A DNA stretch of 64,000 bases from Blasia pusilla (lineage: Eukaryota; Marchantiophyta; Marchantiopsida; Blasiales): positions 4,898,001-4,962,000 of the forward strand of contig CM114271.1 in the NCBI GenBank assembly GCA_050084515.1, given 5' to 3'. Of this stretch, positions 34,801 through 45,230 are shown piece after piece (the first letter of the stretch is position 1; every line of letters starts with the position of its first letter). The translations under genes were made by a program, and so were the position numbers. The notes beneath the pieces are model-generated. The model was not told where the DNA came from and did not search any database. It saw only the letters and a list, made by a program, of their open reading frames with translations.

Positions 34801-34879
34801 TTTTAGCCAATAGAATTGTTTGCCCTTTAAGTAAATGTATTCGACAGCCATTTGGTGCATGGCACGGGCACCAACTAGT
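34800..34879 (+). mobile_element. Helitron 3'-end fragment
   Basis: TGGTGCATGGCACGGGCACCA can form a hairpin and is followed by CTAGT at 34875-34879 and then T, as expected for a Helitron 3' end. The preceding CCAATAGAATTGTTTGCC resembles sequence in the 21.8-kb Helitron start region. No 5' end was found upstream. Confidence 0.6.
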
Positions 34880-34938
34880 TTGTGTCTAAGCATAATGGAA
34901 GTTGTTCCTCTGAAGTCCTTATGCTTCTATAAGCACAA

Positions 34939-34954
34939 GGGACAATATTGTCCC
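34939..34954. repeat. 16-bp perfect palindrome
   Basis: GGGACAATATTGTCCC is self-complementary without a spacer. It lies in non-coding sequence and could be a protein-binding site or chance. Confidence 0.7.
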
Positions 34955-36140
34955 AGTTGTGGTTAGGTAACCATCCCATGCGGTTGGCTCCTTGCCCAGT
35001 CGCAATTGGGGTAGACGTGACCCTAGTATAGCAATCGTAAGAATAGTGTGATTTTTGGGTCTGAGGGTAACAAAGCTGCAGAAACTTGCGCGGGTGGTGT
35101 AACAGTGCGAATTTTGTTCAAACCCGATGAATCTCATCCGTCGGAACAACCAAGATCTGGGATCCTGAGGTCGGGTCGTGGTGACCCCGGCCGTGTGGGA
35201 CCGGGTCCTTAGAGTAAGTAAGAAACATGCAATAGGAAGTAGTAGGCGGATCCTTATATAATAATTCAGGTTTCAAAATCCTTCTCCCTACCGACCTTTC
35301 TACATGACTCCAATTAAGAGCAAAAGTATTTTTGAAGGAGGATTGACACGTTTCAAATGGAAGAGCAATTAAAAAAAAATCCTCCAATTAGTATACAGAT
35401 TCTCAATCAATAGTTTTGTTATTGATAGGAAAAGTATCAATTTTTTTTCCATGTACATATGGAGGAGAACAAGGAGGCAATAGTGTATGTGGATGGTATA
35501 CATGGCAAACAGCTGCTAGGAGCAATTACATGTTTACATTTTCAAGAATACAAGTAATCTCTTATCATTGAGTTGTCTATCTTTGTCTAGAAATACTTTT
35601 TTGTTTTTAGGTGATCACTAGTTATACGCGCTCATACTTGGCACATGTAAAGGTGTTCAACTATGCATGAGATATACATATATGATTTTTGAAATGGAAG
35701 TACTCGGTCACTTACATTTGTCTTTTGAGATTTCATTATGAAAATGTGTTCACCATTTGTTTGAGACTTTAGTTAGTCTTTCTTTATTGGGCTCATCACC
35801 TATCGATAATATTATAACATCAGTGGCCACTTATGGCACCGTCTATTCACAATCCGCAACTCTTTGTATTTTTTTTTGGTAATATGATAAATATTGTAAC
35901 TTGATAAATCATACTTGAATTTTCTTTTTCTTTTTTCACATTTTGAATTTGGCTTGCAACCACCTAATTTCTAAGAGACCACCTTTTGACTCTACTGGTC
36001 CTAATAATAGTAGGGCATGTAGTAGGACTAAACTAAGGGGTTATAATAAAGGCCAGAAACAACATAAGAAATACCCCTCCAAATTCCCCGTTTGAGGTTT
36101 CGGCCCAAAGCGGTGACCTATGAAAAAAGATATTTGGAAA
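34955..36140. other. Unassigned intergenic sequence
   Basis: Two short minus-strand frames (34919-35149 and 35118-35387) show no domain. The rest is AT-rich. A GTTCAAACC phrase at about 35112 resembles a pol III B box but lacks a convincing A box. Confidence 0.4.
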
Positions 36141-36310
36141 CTAGTGGGCACAAAATCACAAATTACAAAATCTTTTTTCTTCCTGCCCATAGAGGGTGAA
36201 ACATTTTCTTGCTGCTTGTATAATAGGAAACATTTTCTTGTTGCAAGGTTGTCATATGTTTAGAAAGAGTGTTTGCAAATCAAGAAGGCACTCTCCAATA
36301 ATAATATAGA
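36141..36310 (-). mobile_element. Short non-autonomous Helitron, copy a
   Basis: On the minus strand it begins TCTATATTATTATTGGAGAG at 36310 after an A, followed by the shared GATTTGCAAAC block, and ends at CTAGT (36141-36145). The 3' hairpin is degenerate. Length is 170 bases. Confidence 0.65.
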
Positions 36311-36500
36311 TTTAAAATTATTTGTTGAAAACACGTGTGATTCTACCCAAAAAGAAAGATATCCCTGGGATAGGCTATGATAGGCCCGCAAATTCATGAG
36401 TCCAATATCTCTCTCCTATCTCAAAGGATAATGTCGTTAGACAGTTTCTTGGGCTATGTCTGGTCGGCACTCTCCCTTCTCTAGTATGATATTTTCTTTC
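36311..36500. other. Unassigned sequence
   Basis: Nothing recognisable lies between the short Helitron and the LINE-tail repeats. Confidence 0.4.
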
Positions 36501-38800
36501 TTCACTTATTCCTCCCTCTCACCCATCCCAGTCCCTAGATTCGTCCAACTACTGCGCCGGGACTGCATAGTGAGCAGTCTTTGTAGAGAGTTAATTTCTT
36601 AAGACTTCACTGTGTCTTTGGCTGTCACCCTTGTTCGCAAAGGAATTACAATCCTTTGCAAAGTCTACTAAGGAATATAATTACGAGTCCCAGGCTCCTT
36701 TGAATTGGGTCTCTCCGTGGACAGCTCACATTCATGGATTCTCTCAGATAAGGGGGGTTGTTTTGTGAAGAGTTTCTTGGCTGACACCTGACAGCTTCCG
36801 AAAAGCATGATGAGCGCTGACAAAGTATGAGAGAGTCCCAGTCATCTCATGTGGTACTTCACCTTTTGCACACGCAATCATCCCAGAGTTTCACACTCAC
36901 ACTATGTGATGGAGTCTCTCTCATACGGTACTGTCTTCAAATTCTCCTCCTTCTGCAGTGCTGCTGCTGCTGCACCCATCCCAGTCAGTAAAACTTGCAC
37001 GAGGTCTACTACCGTCGCAAGGCTTTGATTCTCACCACTTAAATGAGTACGGTCTCTCTCTTTCTACAAAGCTCTCTGCCAGAGCTGGAACTGTGGGAGC
37101 AGGAGACATTTATTATGGATTGATACTTTGCCAGAGCAGGGGGGAGACGAGAGCATTTGCAGTGACACGACAGCGAGGATGGAACAAAAGATTCAGACCT
37201 TCCTCTACTGACTGTTCTGAAACAGTGGATCTCAAGAACTGTTTTGCAGGGATTCCTTGGTTTGGAACACCACTCGAGTTCAAAGCTGGTATTTATCAGA
37301 GCTTTCGTCACGTCCAGTACCCCACAGTGACTGCCGGAGGTAGCTAGCGGGATGGTAAGAAATTCATTCTGGGCTCCACACTCAGAATTTGTTATTAGAA
37401 CATCTCGGTGAACACTTAAGAGGTTCTCTCAAACACCTTGGATGCGCAACTCTCACTCTATATGAGAGAGTCCCCTTGAATCATAAGAAAAGGAGGATGG
37501 GAACACAATTAAACTCTTGCGCCTTGTGTGACGATGGGGATGAAACCTCTAGTCATTACTTGGTCTCCTGCACAAAATTCACAACACACAGAGCAAGAGC
37601 ATGTGCTGATATTGCTAAGCTGGTAACACCAGAATTGCTCAACCCATTCAGTAGCCTCGATTCATTGCCCAAAGCTGCTGCACTGGTAAGTAATGTCTAT
37701 TGGGGATCCCAATCAGGTAAAGTAGATGGTGTGGTGAAGAGTTTCTTGGTTGACACTTGGAAGCTCCGTTCAAACACGTTGTTTGGTAAGCACACACACT
37801 ATGTGAGAGTGTCTCCCTCCTCTCATATGTTACCTTCTTCACTTGCTTCTCTCTCTACACCCATCCCAGTCTCGAGCACCGTCCAACCAAGGCGCGGGGT
37901 CTATGGTCGCAAGGCTACGGCAGACACTACTTAATGAGTACAGTCAGTATATGAGAGAGCCCCACCTCCATATGATTTCTCCACGCTTTACTACCTTTCA
38001 CCGATCCCTGGCACTGGCACGTCAATGCACCACAAAATCAGTACATGCTCACAAAAATGGGAAGACAGACCATGGAGACACAGCTCGATGATAGGAGCAC
38101 TGCCTTTTCAAATTCAGCTACCATGAGAGCATTAGACAGGAATTCCCTGAACTCTTCCTTGGCCCTCTCTCGAATTTGAGTACTTTTCATATCTGGTAGG
38201 AACCAGGTTGTTGAAATAGCCAAGTTTTTGAACATACTGGTGTGCTTGCTACGATGGATCAACTCAAACAGTTAGTTTCTGATTGCAATTGTGATTCATT
38301 TCGTTCATTCTCGCTTTCTCTCTTCGGCGCACAATGCTCAAGTTTAGAACAGTTAACTTGCGAAAATCTTGCCTTCTTTGGCTGTCACTGGTCTTGGATG
38401 ATCCGACATGTTTAGGTACCAGAACTGTTGTAATTCTATTCATTTAATCATTCTTTCACTCGGAATCTCTACCCAGGTGGAAGCTCTTTATTGCTAACCT
38501 GATATCATCCAAGCTATTCATCCTGCTGAGTAGCGTAGATTCACTGCCCAAAGCTACTGCGCTGTTTGGTGACTTGTTGTGGGGGACCCCAATCAGGAAA
38601 TGTAGTAGATAGTGTGTAGGGACTTTTCTGGCCGATATTTGAAAGCTCTGCACCGAGTTGGTACGAGAGAGTATTCTTCCTCTCATATGGTATTTTCTTC
38701 ACATCTTCCTCTCTCTGCTCCGATCTCAATCAATCTCTAGCACTGCTCAACCAGGGTGACTCCCAAGGCTTCGGAAGGCACAACTTAATGAGGGGTCTCT
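36500..38800 (+). repeat. Clustered LINE-tail-like repeat units
   Basis: Several diverged direct units occur. The phrase CACCCATCCCAG appears near 36528, 36972 and 37859, and is degenerate near 38715. Each is followed by a GGCTT-like block, and in the last three copies by CTTAATGAG. A second shared block (TGCCCAAAGCTGCTGCACTG and GAAGAGTTTCTTGG) appears near 36770, 37665 and 38545. The 37.4-37.8 kb unit contains an open frame with a zinc cluster, suggesting the units are 3' ends of one LINE-like family. Another copy of the tail is at 63590. Confidence 0.6.
37389..37934 (+). pseudogene. LINE-like reverse transcriptase C-terminal zinc region
   Basis: The frame reads HLRGSLKHLGCATLTLYERV, KKRRMGTQLNSCALC and DETSSHYLVSC. 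The spacing C-x2-C-x9-H-x4-C followed by an arginine-rich stretch resembles the zinc-binding region downstream of many LINE reverse transcriptases. The frame opens at TTG, not ATG, so it is part of a larger truncated protein. The catalytic RT domain is not present upstream, as expected for 5'-truncated LINE copies. Confidence 0.5.
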
Positions 38801-38808
38801 CTCCAGGA

Positions 38809-39016
38809 GTAGATGGCAAAATGCTTCAGTTGAACTGCACAATATCGCCACAAAGAGGAGGTCCTGAGTTCACTACCTAAACTCGTCACATTTGATTAGA
38901 TAGCAGAATGTCTCAGCTGAATCGCATAAGTTCGTCACAAAGAGGGAGATCCTGAGGTCAAACCCTACACTCTTCACATAGCAGTAGATGCCAGAATGCC
39001 ACAGCCAAACTCAACT
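38809..39016 (+). repeat. Tandem tRNA-like (SINE-type) units, period about 87 bp
   Basis: Units start near 38809, 38896 and 38984. In units 1 and 2 an A-box-like segment (TTCAGTTGAACTGC; CTCAGCTGAATCGC) is followed at tRNA-like spacing (about 42-44 bases) by a B-box-like segment (GAGTTCACTACC; GAGGTCAAACCC) preceded by GTCCT or ATCCT, as in a tRNA T arm. The third unit is truncated after its A-box region. Acceptor stems are not evident, so these are tRNA-derived repeats rather than functional tRNAs. Confidence 0.6.
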
Positions 39017-39299
39017 CTCTCTCTCGCTCTCGCTGAGTTAGATTTCCATATGTTTGATAGTCATATCACCTTTGCTCCAGATTTGACACATTTTGTTTGG
39101 CTATGGTGGGAGATTTGTTTCTTTCTAAATTGAGGTATAATCAAGTACACACGCATGAAAGGCGCATGGCGTTCTCTCGAACATTAGTCATCCAGGCCCC
39201 ATGGTCCTTGCCCATCGTGCACTATGGAGTTGAATCAGTGACTTTCTGAGAAGATATTCAGTAAATTCAAGTACACCAGTTGGTCATCTACGGCTTGAT

Positions 39300-39900
39300 C
39301 AAGAGAGACCAACCGTGACATCCGAAACCTGCTGGAGTCGGAATCCTAGCCTAGAAGCTTGAACCTGCTGGAAATTCTTACTACTGACATTAGGGGCTGA
39401 ACCCAGCCCCCAACTCCATAGTAAACTCTGACCAAGCTTCATTGAGAGTCCGAGCCTACAGTCTTGAAACCTGGTTGCCAATGCTCACCAGTTCATTACC
39501 CACTCTTTACATAGGAGATGATCACCCTGCTTCATGAAAATCCAAGCAAGACTAGAATCTTGGACCTGTGGGCAATCGTCTCCATTTCAGCTCTTGATAT
39601 TTGGGTTTGATCCTAACACCCCGCTGAAGAGAGAAAGCATACATAAACGAAGTACGAGATTTCAAAACCCCAAGAGTTTTCAAGGCTACCAGCCAAAATT
39701 TAAGAAGAAAAAGGTTTAAGAGGTCATCACAGTCCATTCAAGAAAAAGGAAACTTACATTGAAACCTTGCAATTTTCTCATGCCGTTCCATCTGTGGAAA
39801 TTAAAGATGGTATCTATTTTCCTTAATAGCATAGAGAAAAGCTAAATGAAGAATCCCAGCCTGCCGGCTTGAAAAGTGGTGGGCGTCTCAATAAAGAAAG
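39300..39900. repeat. Diverged repeats of roughly 100 bp
   Basis: A phrase of the type GAATCC-AGCCT-GAAGCTTGAACCTG recurs near 39341, 39446, 39540 and 39851 with substitutions. Copies are too diverged to define a unit exactly. Confidence 0.45.
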
Positions 39901-39956
39901 TGTGACAGCCGTTGCCATCGGTGTTAAATATGGCAACAACTATAAGTTCATAACCC

Positions 39957-40480
39957 GTGGAAAGAGGAGTCAAAATCTGCCCTAACACTCTCCGTCTCTC
40001 TCGCCCCCCATCTCCGTCGACCTCCCGAGTCTGGAAAGGTGCGGCGTTTGGAGGCGTGCAGTTACGAGAATCAATGGAGAATCCATCTCATTACGCGACC
40101 GCTCCGCACTATTCCGTACGGATACTAACTAACGAGCTGCTGCTCTCATCGCCGGCCTTCCATTTTAACCCTAATGCCCCCTTCTTCCTTTTCTGGTCGT
40201 GTTGTGGCCTTCAGGTTTTGACTCTTTGAGTCCCCCTCTTTTGTACTTCCGATGGGTTTTCCATCACTCGTTTTTATCGAAGTGCATCTTTCTCCCTTTT
40301 AATCGTCGGCTTGAGGAGGACGCCTTCTGCGACGGTGCGACCAAGTGCTCCGCTCTTTGCCCTCTCATTTGTATCCTGATGTGTTTCCCATCCTATTTTC
40401 TATTTGTATATATTATACTTCCTCCGCTCGCCACCTACAGCCATGAGGACTCCTTCCTACTTTGCCAGGGAATCCGGTGG
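39957..40480 (+). other. GC-rich gene-like fragment of unknown identity
   Basis: A frame of 90 codons (39957-40229) contains an internal ATG at 40073 with the start MENPSHYATAPHYSVRIL. The local base composition looks like a first exon rather than transposon filler. I do not recognise the protein, and no downstream exon could be joined. It may be a truncated or captured gene. Confidence 0.3.
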
Positions 40481-40499
40481 TAGGTAAGTGAGAGTGATC

Positions 40500-41205
40500 G
40501 ATCACTCAAAAGCCTCAAAAGTTCCAAGATTGAGGAGGACAACCTGAACATGTGCATGATGATATCGCCCGAGAGCGAGCTCCTTTAAATCGCACCGGTA
40601 ATTGACCTGACCTGCTGCTGGAGTCGAACACGCGCACAGCCCAGCATAGCCGAGTCTAGTCGAGGTAGGGATCATAATGGTGGATACTGCTTCCGGCTCT
40701 CCGACACGATCTACCATTTACTTAAGTCTAGCTCCTGTCATAATCGCGCGCTCCTGGAACTCAAGCACGACCGACACCATCTGCTCTGCTCTGCGGTGGA
40801 GGGTGCAGATGAGTTGCCAATGCGCACTCCATTGCCATTTCCAGCTCGGCCTCACTGGTGTTGTGAGCCACAAATTATGAACCTGAAATGAAATGAAATC
40901 AATGGCAGGGGCTGAGGAGCCGGCTTTACTGCTGGATTTTTAACGCTTTGTGCATGACATGTCGTCCACAGACGTGGGGGTTTCTTGCTGGTAGGTGGGT
41001 AGGTGGATGGATTCTTGCTGCATTCTCTTCTCTCGGAGAAAATGATAAACTTCAATAAAAACGCTTGTGGAAAACCCATGGAGGGGGGCATAGACAGCCA
41101 AAACCCGCCCTTAAAAGAAAAAAGGAGATCTTTGCCCCCTATCGATCAAGGGGATCAAATTGCAATTGGTTCGAGCCTACTGCAAGCAATGTTCTTCTCT
41201 ATATT
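40500..41205. other. Unassigned sequence
   Basis: Short frames on both strands (40502-40717, 40677-40880, 40852-41091) have no recognisable domain or consistent codon pattern. No gene is supported. Confidence 0.4.
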
Positions 41206-41209
41206 TTGG

Positions 41210-41434
41210 TAGGGTGCTCCTGCGACACATGGGAAATAAAATAGTGTTTGAAGAGCTTTTGTTAGTGTATAATCCGTGAAAGGAAAAGATTAATGATGTT
41301 GCATACAAATTCAATCTTTTTTTTTTTTCTCTCCAATTACTTCTATATTTTTTCTTTCTCCCCAGTTGCCTCTATCTTTTTCAAATATAGAGGTGTTTGC
41401 AAATCAAGAAAGCGTTTTCCCATAATAATATAGA
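41210..41434 (-). mobile_element. Short non-autonomous Helitron, copy b (degraded 3' end)
   Basis: The minus-strand 5' end TCTATATTATTATGGG starts at 41434 after an A and is followed by the shared GATTTGCAAACAC block. The interior matches copy c (GTTTGAAGA-CTTTTG and AATGATGTTGC phrases). The 3' hairpin near 41220 is degenerate and CTAGT is lost. Confidence 0.65.
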
Positions 41435-41792
41435 TTTATCCTTGAGCTTTTTTCATGGTAAGGTATATCTTTTATAATAATGTGGATATTTATTTTACTT
41501 ACATCATAGAACTGGCACCATAAAATATCCATAGCCGGCCTTTTAATGGGGATTTCTCTTTTATCGGAGCTTTAGTAAGGTTTTAATTTTCATGCCCATT
41601 GAAGAAATCCATAATCTACGTGAGGTCGCTTTCCGTGTTCTTGGACAAGTTTTTTCATTTTCTCGGTCAATCACACACCAAATGTTATTCCTATTTTCAT
41701 TTTCCTTGAGCTTAACGGGTTTCTCCGCAAGTTTCCTATGACATTAATGCAAGTTTCTCCATAGTATAGACCCTAAAATCTCTTCAAACTAA

Positions 41793-42010
41793 ACTAGTAA
41801 GATGCCCGTGCGACGCACAGAAAATAAAAATTTGTTTGAAGAACTTTTGCTAGTGCATAGCTCGTGAAGGGACTAATGATGTTGCACACAAATTCAAATG
41901 TTTTTCTTGCTGCCCGTAGCATGTGCAACATTTTCTTGTTACCTAGTTGCCACGTGTCAAAGAGAGAAGAGTTTGCAAATCAAGAAGGCACTCTCCAATA
42001 ATAATATAGA
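41793..42010 (-). mobile_element. Short non-autonomous Helitron, copy c (best preserved)
   Basis: On the minus strand it starts TCTATATTATTATTGGAGAG at 42010 directly after an A and ends CTAGT (41793-41797) directly before a T. The hairpin GTGCGTCGCACGGGC lies just inside the 3' end. These are the Helitron hallmarks. At 218 bases it has no coding capacity and would depend on an autonomous partner. Confidence 0.85.
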
Positions 42011-42598
42011 TGTGGACTATGCTCTAAACATCCATTAACTCTTTCTCATCTCATGCTACCCTTATATTTTCACCTTCTGGTTATATATGAATAATTAGAT
42101 TTATGTATTTTTAATAGCAAATATGGATGGAAAATAAGTCTAGATTTAATAGCAAATCATGAAGAAGTCCAGATTCCTTCATGAAGGACGGTGGATGTGG
42201 TTTGATGACAATATGCAAATTCAAGAATCGAATTGGTCTTGTGTGTCAATTTTAATTCTGTTTTGTTATATGGTCTCGATATACAGGTATGAGTATATTT
42301 TTTTGTGTACATTCACCCGTGTGTTGGAAAGATTAATGGTATTTTTTTTCTAAATGTGGAGAATGATGTAGATTTCATAGTCATATGTGTGCACAAGATA
42401 TCTCTCCATGTACAAGCCCCCTCACTAGATCTTTACAAATACAAAATCTTTTCCTAATATATATTAATAAATTATAATGTATCATCAACACTATGCATCC
42501 TCACTTGCATTGATTTATTATGGTTGCAAAAATTAATAGGATTTTTAAAATAAAAGGGTTGCTCCATAAATATTTCTTAGTTCCAGTTTGCTCGAAAC

Positions 42599-42623
42599 CA
42601 TCATCATCATCATCATCATCATT
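42599..42623. repeat. (CAT)n microsatellite
   Basis: Eight tandem CAT units. The frames across it on both strands (poly-Ser or poly-Asp) are not genes. Confidence 0.9.
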
Positions 42624-43241
42624 GTCATGCGCATACACATTGCTGGTCACATCTACACAAAAAAAACCCGGATCTTCCAAACATACGGATAGATCCATAC
42701 ATATAAGAAATGAACTAATGTATGTACGTGAAGACCGAGCAACAAAAATCAGAGTAAAAATGGCTCACCCAGGCCTAAAACTCCACTCATGATTCTACAT
42801 CAACATATTGAGCGGCTTCGAGCCTCGTCCACCCTCCGCTATGAGGAAATCCGAACACTAACACCCTACTTCCTACCTCATACAAGCAAGAGAGGTGCTC
42901 CAACCGCCCAACATGAGAAAGATGGCTTGAGAAAGCCATGTTTCTCCATTACATAGCTTTGAGAAGAGCTAAAAGGCTTTTTCCCTAAAAATAGCCAACT
43001 CGCCGATAGCATCCATGCATAGGTTACCGGCTGGCCCTTGACCTGATCAATATGTCACGAGATGACAAAGACCAAAGATAGGAAAATTTCTAGAAAGAAT
43101 ATTCCCGAAATATCGAATCTGACATCAACTTAATCGGACATCGCAGGACTAAGTTACACCCAACACTCCGCTGGCTTGCTTTGTCATCCATGCGGTAGAA
43201 CTCTACGTGGCAGTAAACTAAGATGTGTCATCATGCTCTCT
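42624..43241. other. Unassigned sequence
   Basis: No domain, RNA gene or clear repeat was recognised here. Confidence 0.4.
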
Positions 43242-44706
43242 GTCGTGCGCATACACATCGCTACACAACATACATCGTTATCAACAAAATACACACAAAC
43301 ATGCACGATTCCATGCTTACTTATGACATCCAAACAACGAGATAAGAAGTACCAAAATATCTCCAATAAAATAAGGTCAAATCTCTCTCACAACACCATA
43401 ACTCTCACATGTACATGTGTGCACTCTCATATGTCTCTCTCAATGTCAAATCAAACCCACTCTCCTAATGAGAGGCTTGGGTTACACTCACAAGGCAAGG
43501 GACGATAACTCTGCTGCCTCGTGCCAAGAGGTTCAACAAAGAGAAAATGAGCTCTCAATCTCTCTCTCTTGGAGGTATATCCCCTTCCCTCTCCCAAGCT
43601 CTCTCCTCGGTAACCTATGCTCGCAGGTCACCTCCTTGGATCTTGAACTTAGGAGTAGTTGAGCAACGTTATTTGAGGATGCGACATATGAGATCTGTTT
43701 TGTTGGTGAGCCCCATGCCTACCGAGATGGTTGAGGCAGTGGCTGGGGGCGAGACCCGAGGAGATCGACACACCAAGGGCGATCAAGAGAGAGATCCTTG
43801 GACTTCTTGGGATGTTTTGCAAGTACGCAGGGAGATGGTAGCCACACCATCAAGCGTGGTTCTGGGATGGAGATCCAATTTTGGAGTTGGTAGCAGGTTA
43901 GGAGTCGAGTTTTGTTGTCCGAGATGGGATTGCACCAAAAAAACCACCGACACCCGCGCCGTAGAGTCCTATTGTAGTCACAATGGAGACTTGCGAGCCA
44001 GATATGGGCCCTAAGTTGACAGGAGGAGAGCGGCGCCGGATACACCAGTTCCTTAGGAGTTATAGGAGTTGATTAGCAGTTGCAGACAAAGATAGAGGCT
44101 ACTTCACGCATTCCACGCCCTACAGATGTGAGTCTAGTTCGTGCATTCATGGGATTGGCGAACTTCTATCGACGGTACGTCAAGGGTTTGAGCTCGATTG
44201 CGAAGCCATTGACCTTGCTGACCAAGGTGGATTAGGAGTGGCATTGGGGGGATGAGCCAAAGAGAGCATTTCAGATGCTCAAGGAGAGATTGACGTCCGT
44301 GCCCATTTTGAGAAGATAGATTAGGGGGCATGCTTTTAAGTTGCATACGGCTCAAGGGCCAATTCCCAAAGTGGAAATTCAACTATACTTCAAATGGAAA
44401 CTTACCCAAAATAGTAAGTTTCTATATATGGCTCCAAATAAGCCGAAATAAAGGGAAAATTTGCTCTCTCAGGTTACCCGTGGCCTCAACAGGTCATTCT
44501 TGACCTCATGAGGCTATCCTCTAGTATCTCTATAGGCACTCTACCAGATCTCGCCGATCTATCCTAAAAGTCGTTACAATCGTCGTGCGTATACACATCG
44601 CTACACGACATACATTGCAGTCAACGAACATACACAAAAACACGCACAATCCCATGCTAACTCATGACATCCAAACAACGAGACAAGAAGTACCAAAATA
44701 TCTCTA
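43242..44706. repeat. Split MT-family LTR flanked by 123-bp direct repeats
   Basis: An LTR homologous to the solo LTR at 58569-59087 is present in two halves: 43365-43650 (plus-strand left half) and 44341-44578 (right half). Between them sit 690 bases of MT-family internal sequence. Outside the halves the same sequence occurs on both sides, 43242-43364 and 44582-44706, about 10 percent diverged. The right copy is the 3' untranslated end of the minus-strand MT copy 2, making the right half its 3' LTR start (TGTAACGAC on the minus strand). Confidence 0.65.
43653..44335 (+). pseudogene. MT-family internal fragment (linker plus RNase H start)
   Basis: The plus strand reads VVEQRYLRMRHMRSV, LVSPMPTEMVEAVAGGETRG and TTDTRAVESYCSHNGD, which match the segment between methyltransferase and reverse transcriptase in MT copy 2 (48100-48480). 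It then jumps to a Ty3 connection/RNase H segment, DVSLVRAFMGLANFYRRYV and KPLTLLTKVD, skipping the reverse transcriptase. It is inverted relative to copy 2 and sits inside the split LTR. Confidence 0.75.
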
Positions 44707-44890
44707 ATCGTGCCCCTCGCTGATGGTTAGGTCCCTCTAACTCCAGATGGCGATTTGTCCCTACCTACCATGATATACATCTCTCGGACGCTAAGAGAAA
44801 AAATGCAGGGTGCTCATATGACCCCATCGTTAGTCGCCTTCTTGTCATCCATGTCATAGACACAAGTCAAAATTTAGAACTACCTACTCT

Positions 44891-45230
44891 ATGTACATCT
44901 GGGACACATCCATCGTTCCTAAGGGACCCTAGTGGGAGGTGGCGTCAGACATGCCATATGCTATCCTCTCGAACAACCATCATAGACTATTATAGTGGCT
45001 ACACCACGGGCGGAACCACACAACATACATCGTAAGCTTGCACGAACTACTACTAAGCTCAGATCAACTGTATCGTCAATGTTAGGAAGGTGACATGGCG
45101 CACAGTTACGCACATGGTCCTTCCAAGCCATAGCATCGCGTCCCTCCAATAAGAGAACACTAGATGGAAAAATATCACGCACTCTCAAGATGGTGTGCCC
45201 TACAGTCACATCCAACATCGTGGATGCCAT
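44891..45230 (-). pseudogene. Integrase C-terminus with PHD-like zinc finger
   Basis: Beyond DYVYLQQMASTMLDVTVG the frame passes DHVRNCAPCHLPNIDD and reaches a cysteine-histidine array at 44894-45029: C-M-L-C, then Y-D-G-C, then stop-H-M-A-C and W-M-C-P-R-C. Spacing fits a C4HC3 PHD finger with seven of eight ligands present; the third cysteine is Tyr (TAT) and the conserved Trp before His is TAG. It occupies the position where chromoviruses carry a chromodomain. PHD fingers usually read histone H3 tails, so a role in target-site choice is inferred. Confidence 0.75.

Noticed and set aside
35090-35160. SINE or tRNA gene from a GTTCAAACC B-box-like phrase
   Set aside because: No A box at the right distance and no acceptor stem or repeat unit.
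38809-39016. CRISPR array
   Set aside because: Units are diverged 87-bp tandem repeats without unique spacers, in a plant nuclear context, and match tRNA-derived structure better.
42501-42792. Frames with poly-Asp or poly-Ser runs
   Set aside because: They are translations of the (CAT)n microsatellite with no supporting domain.
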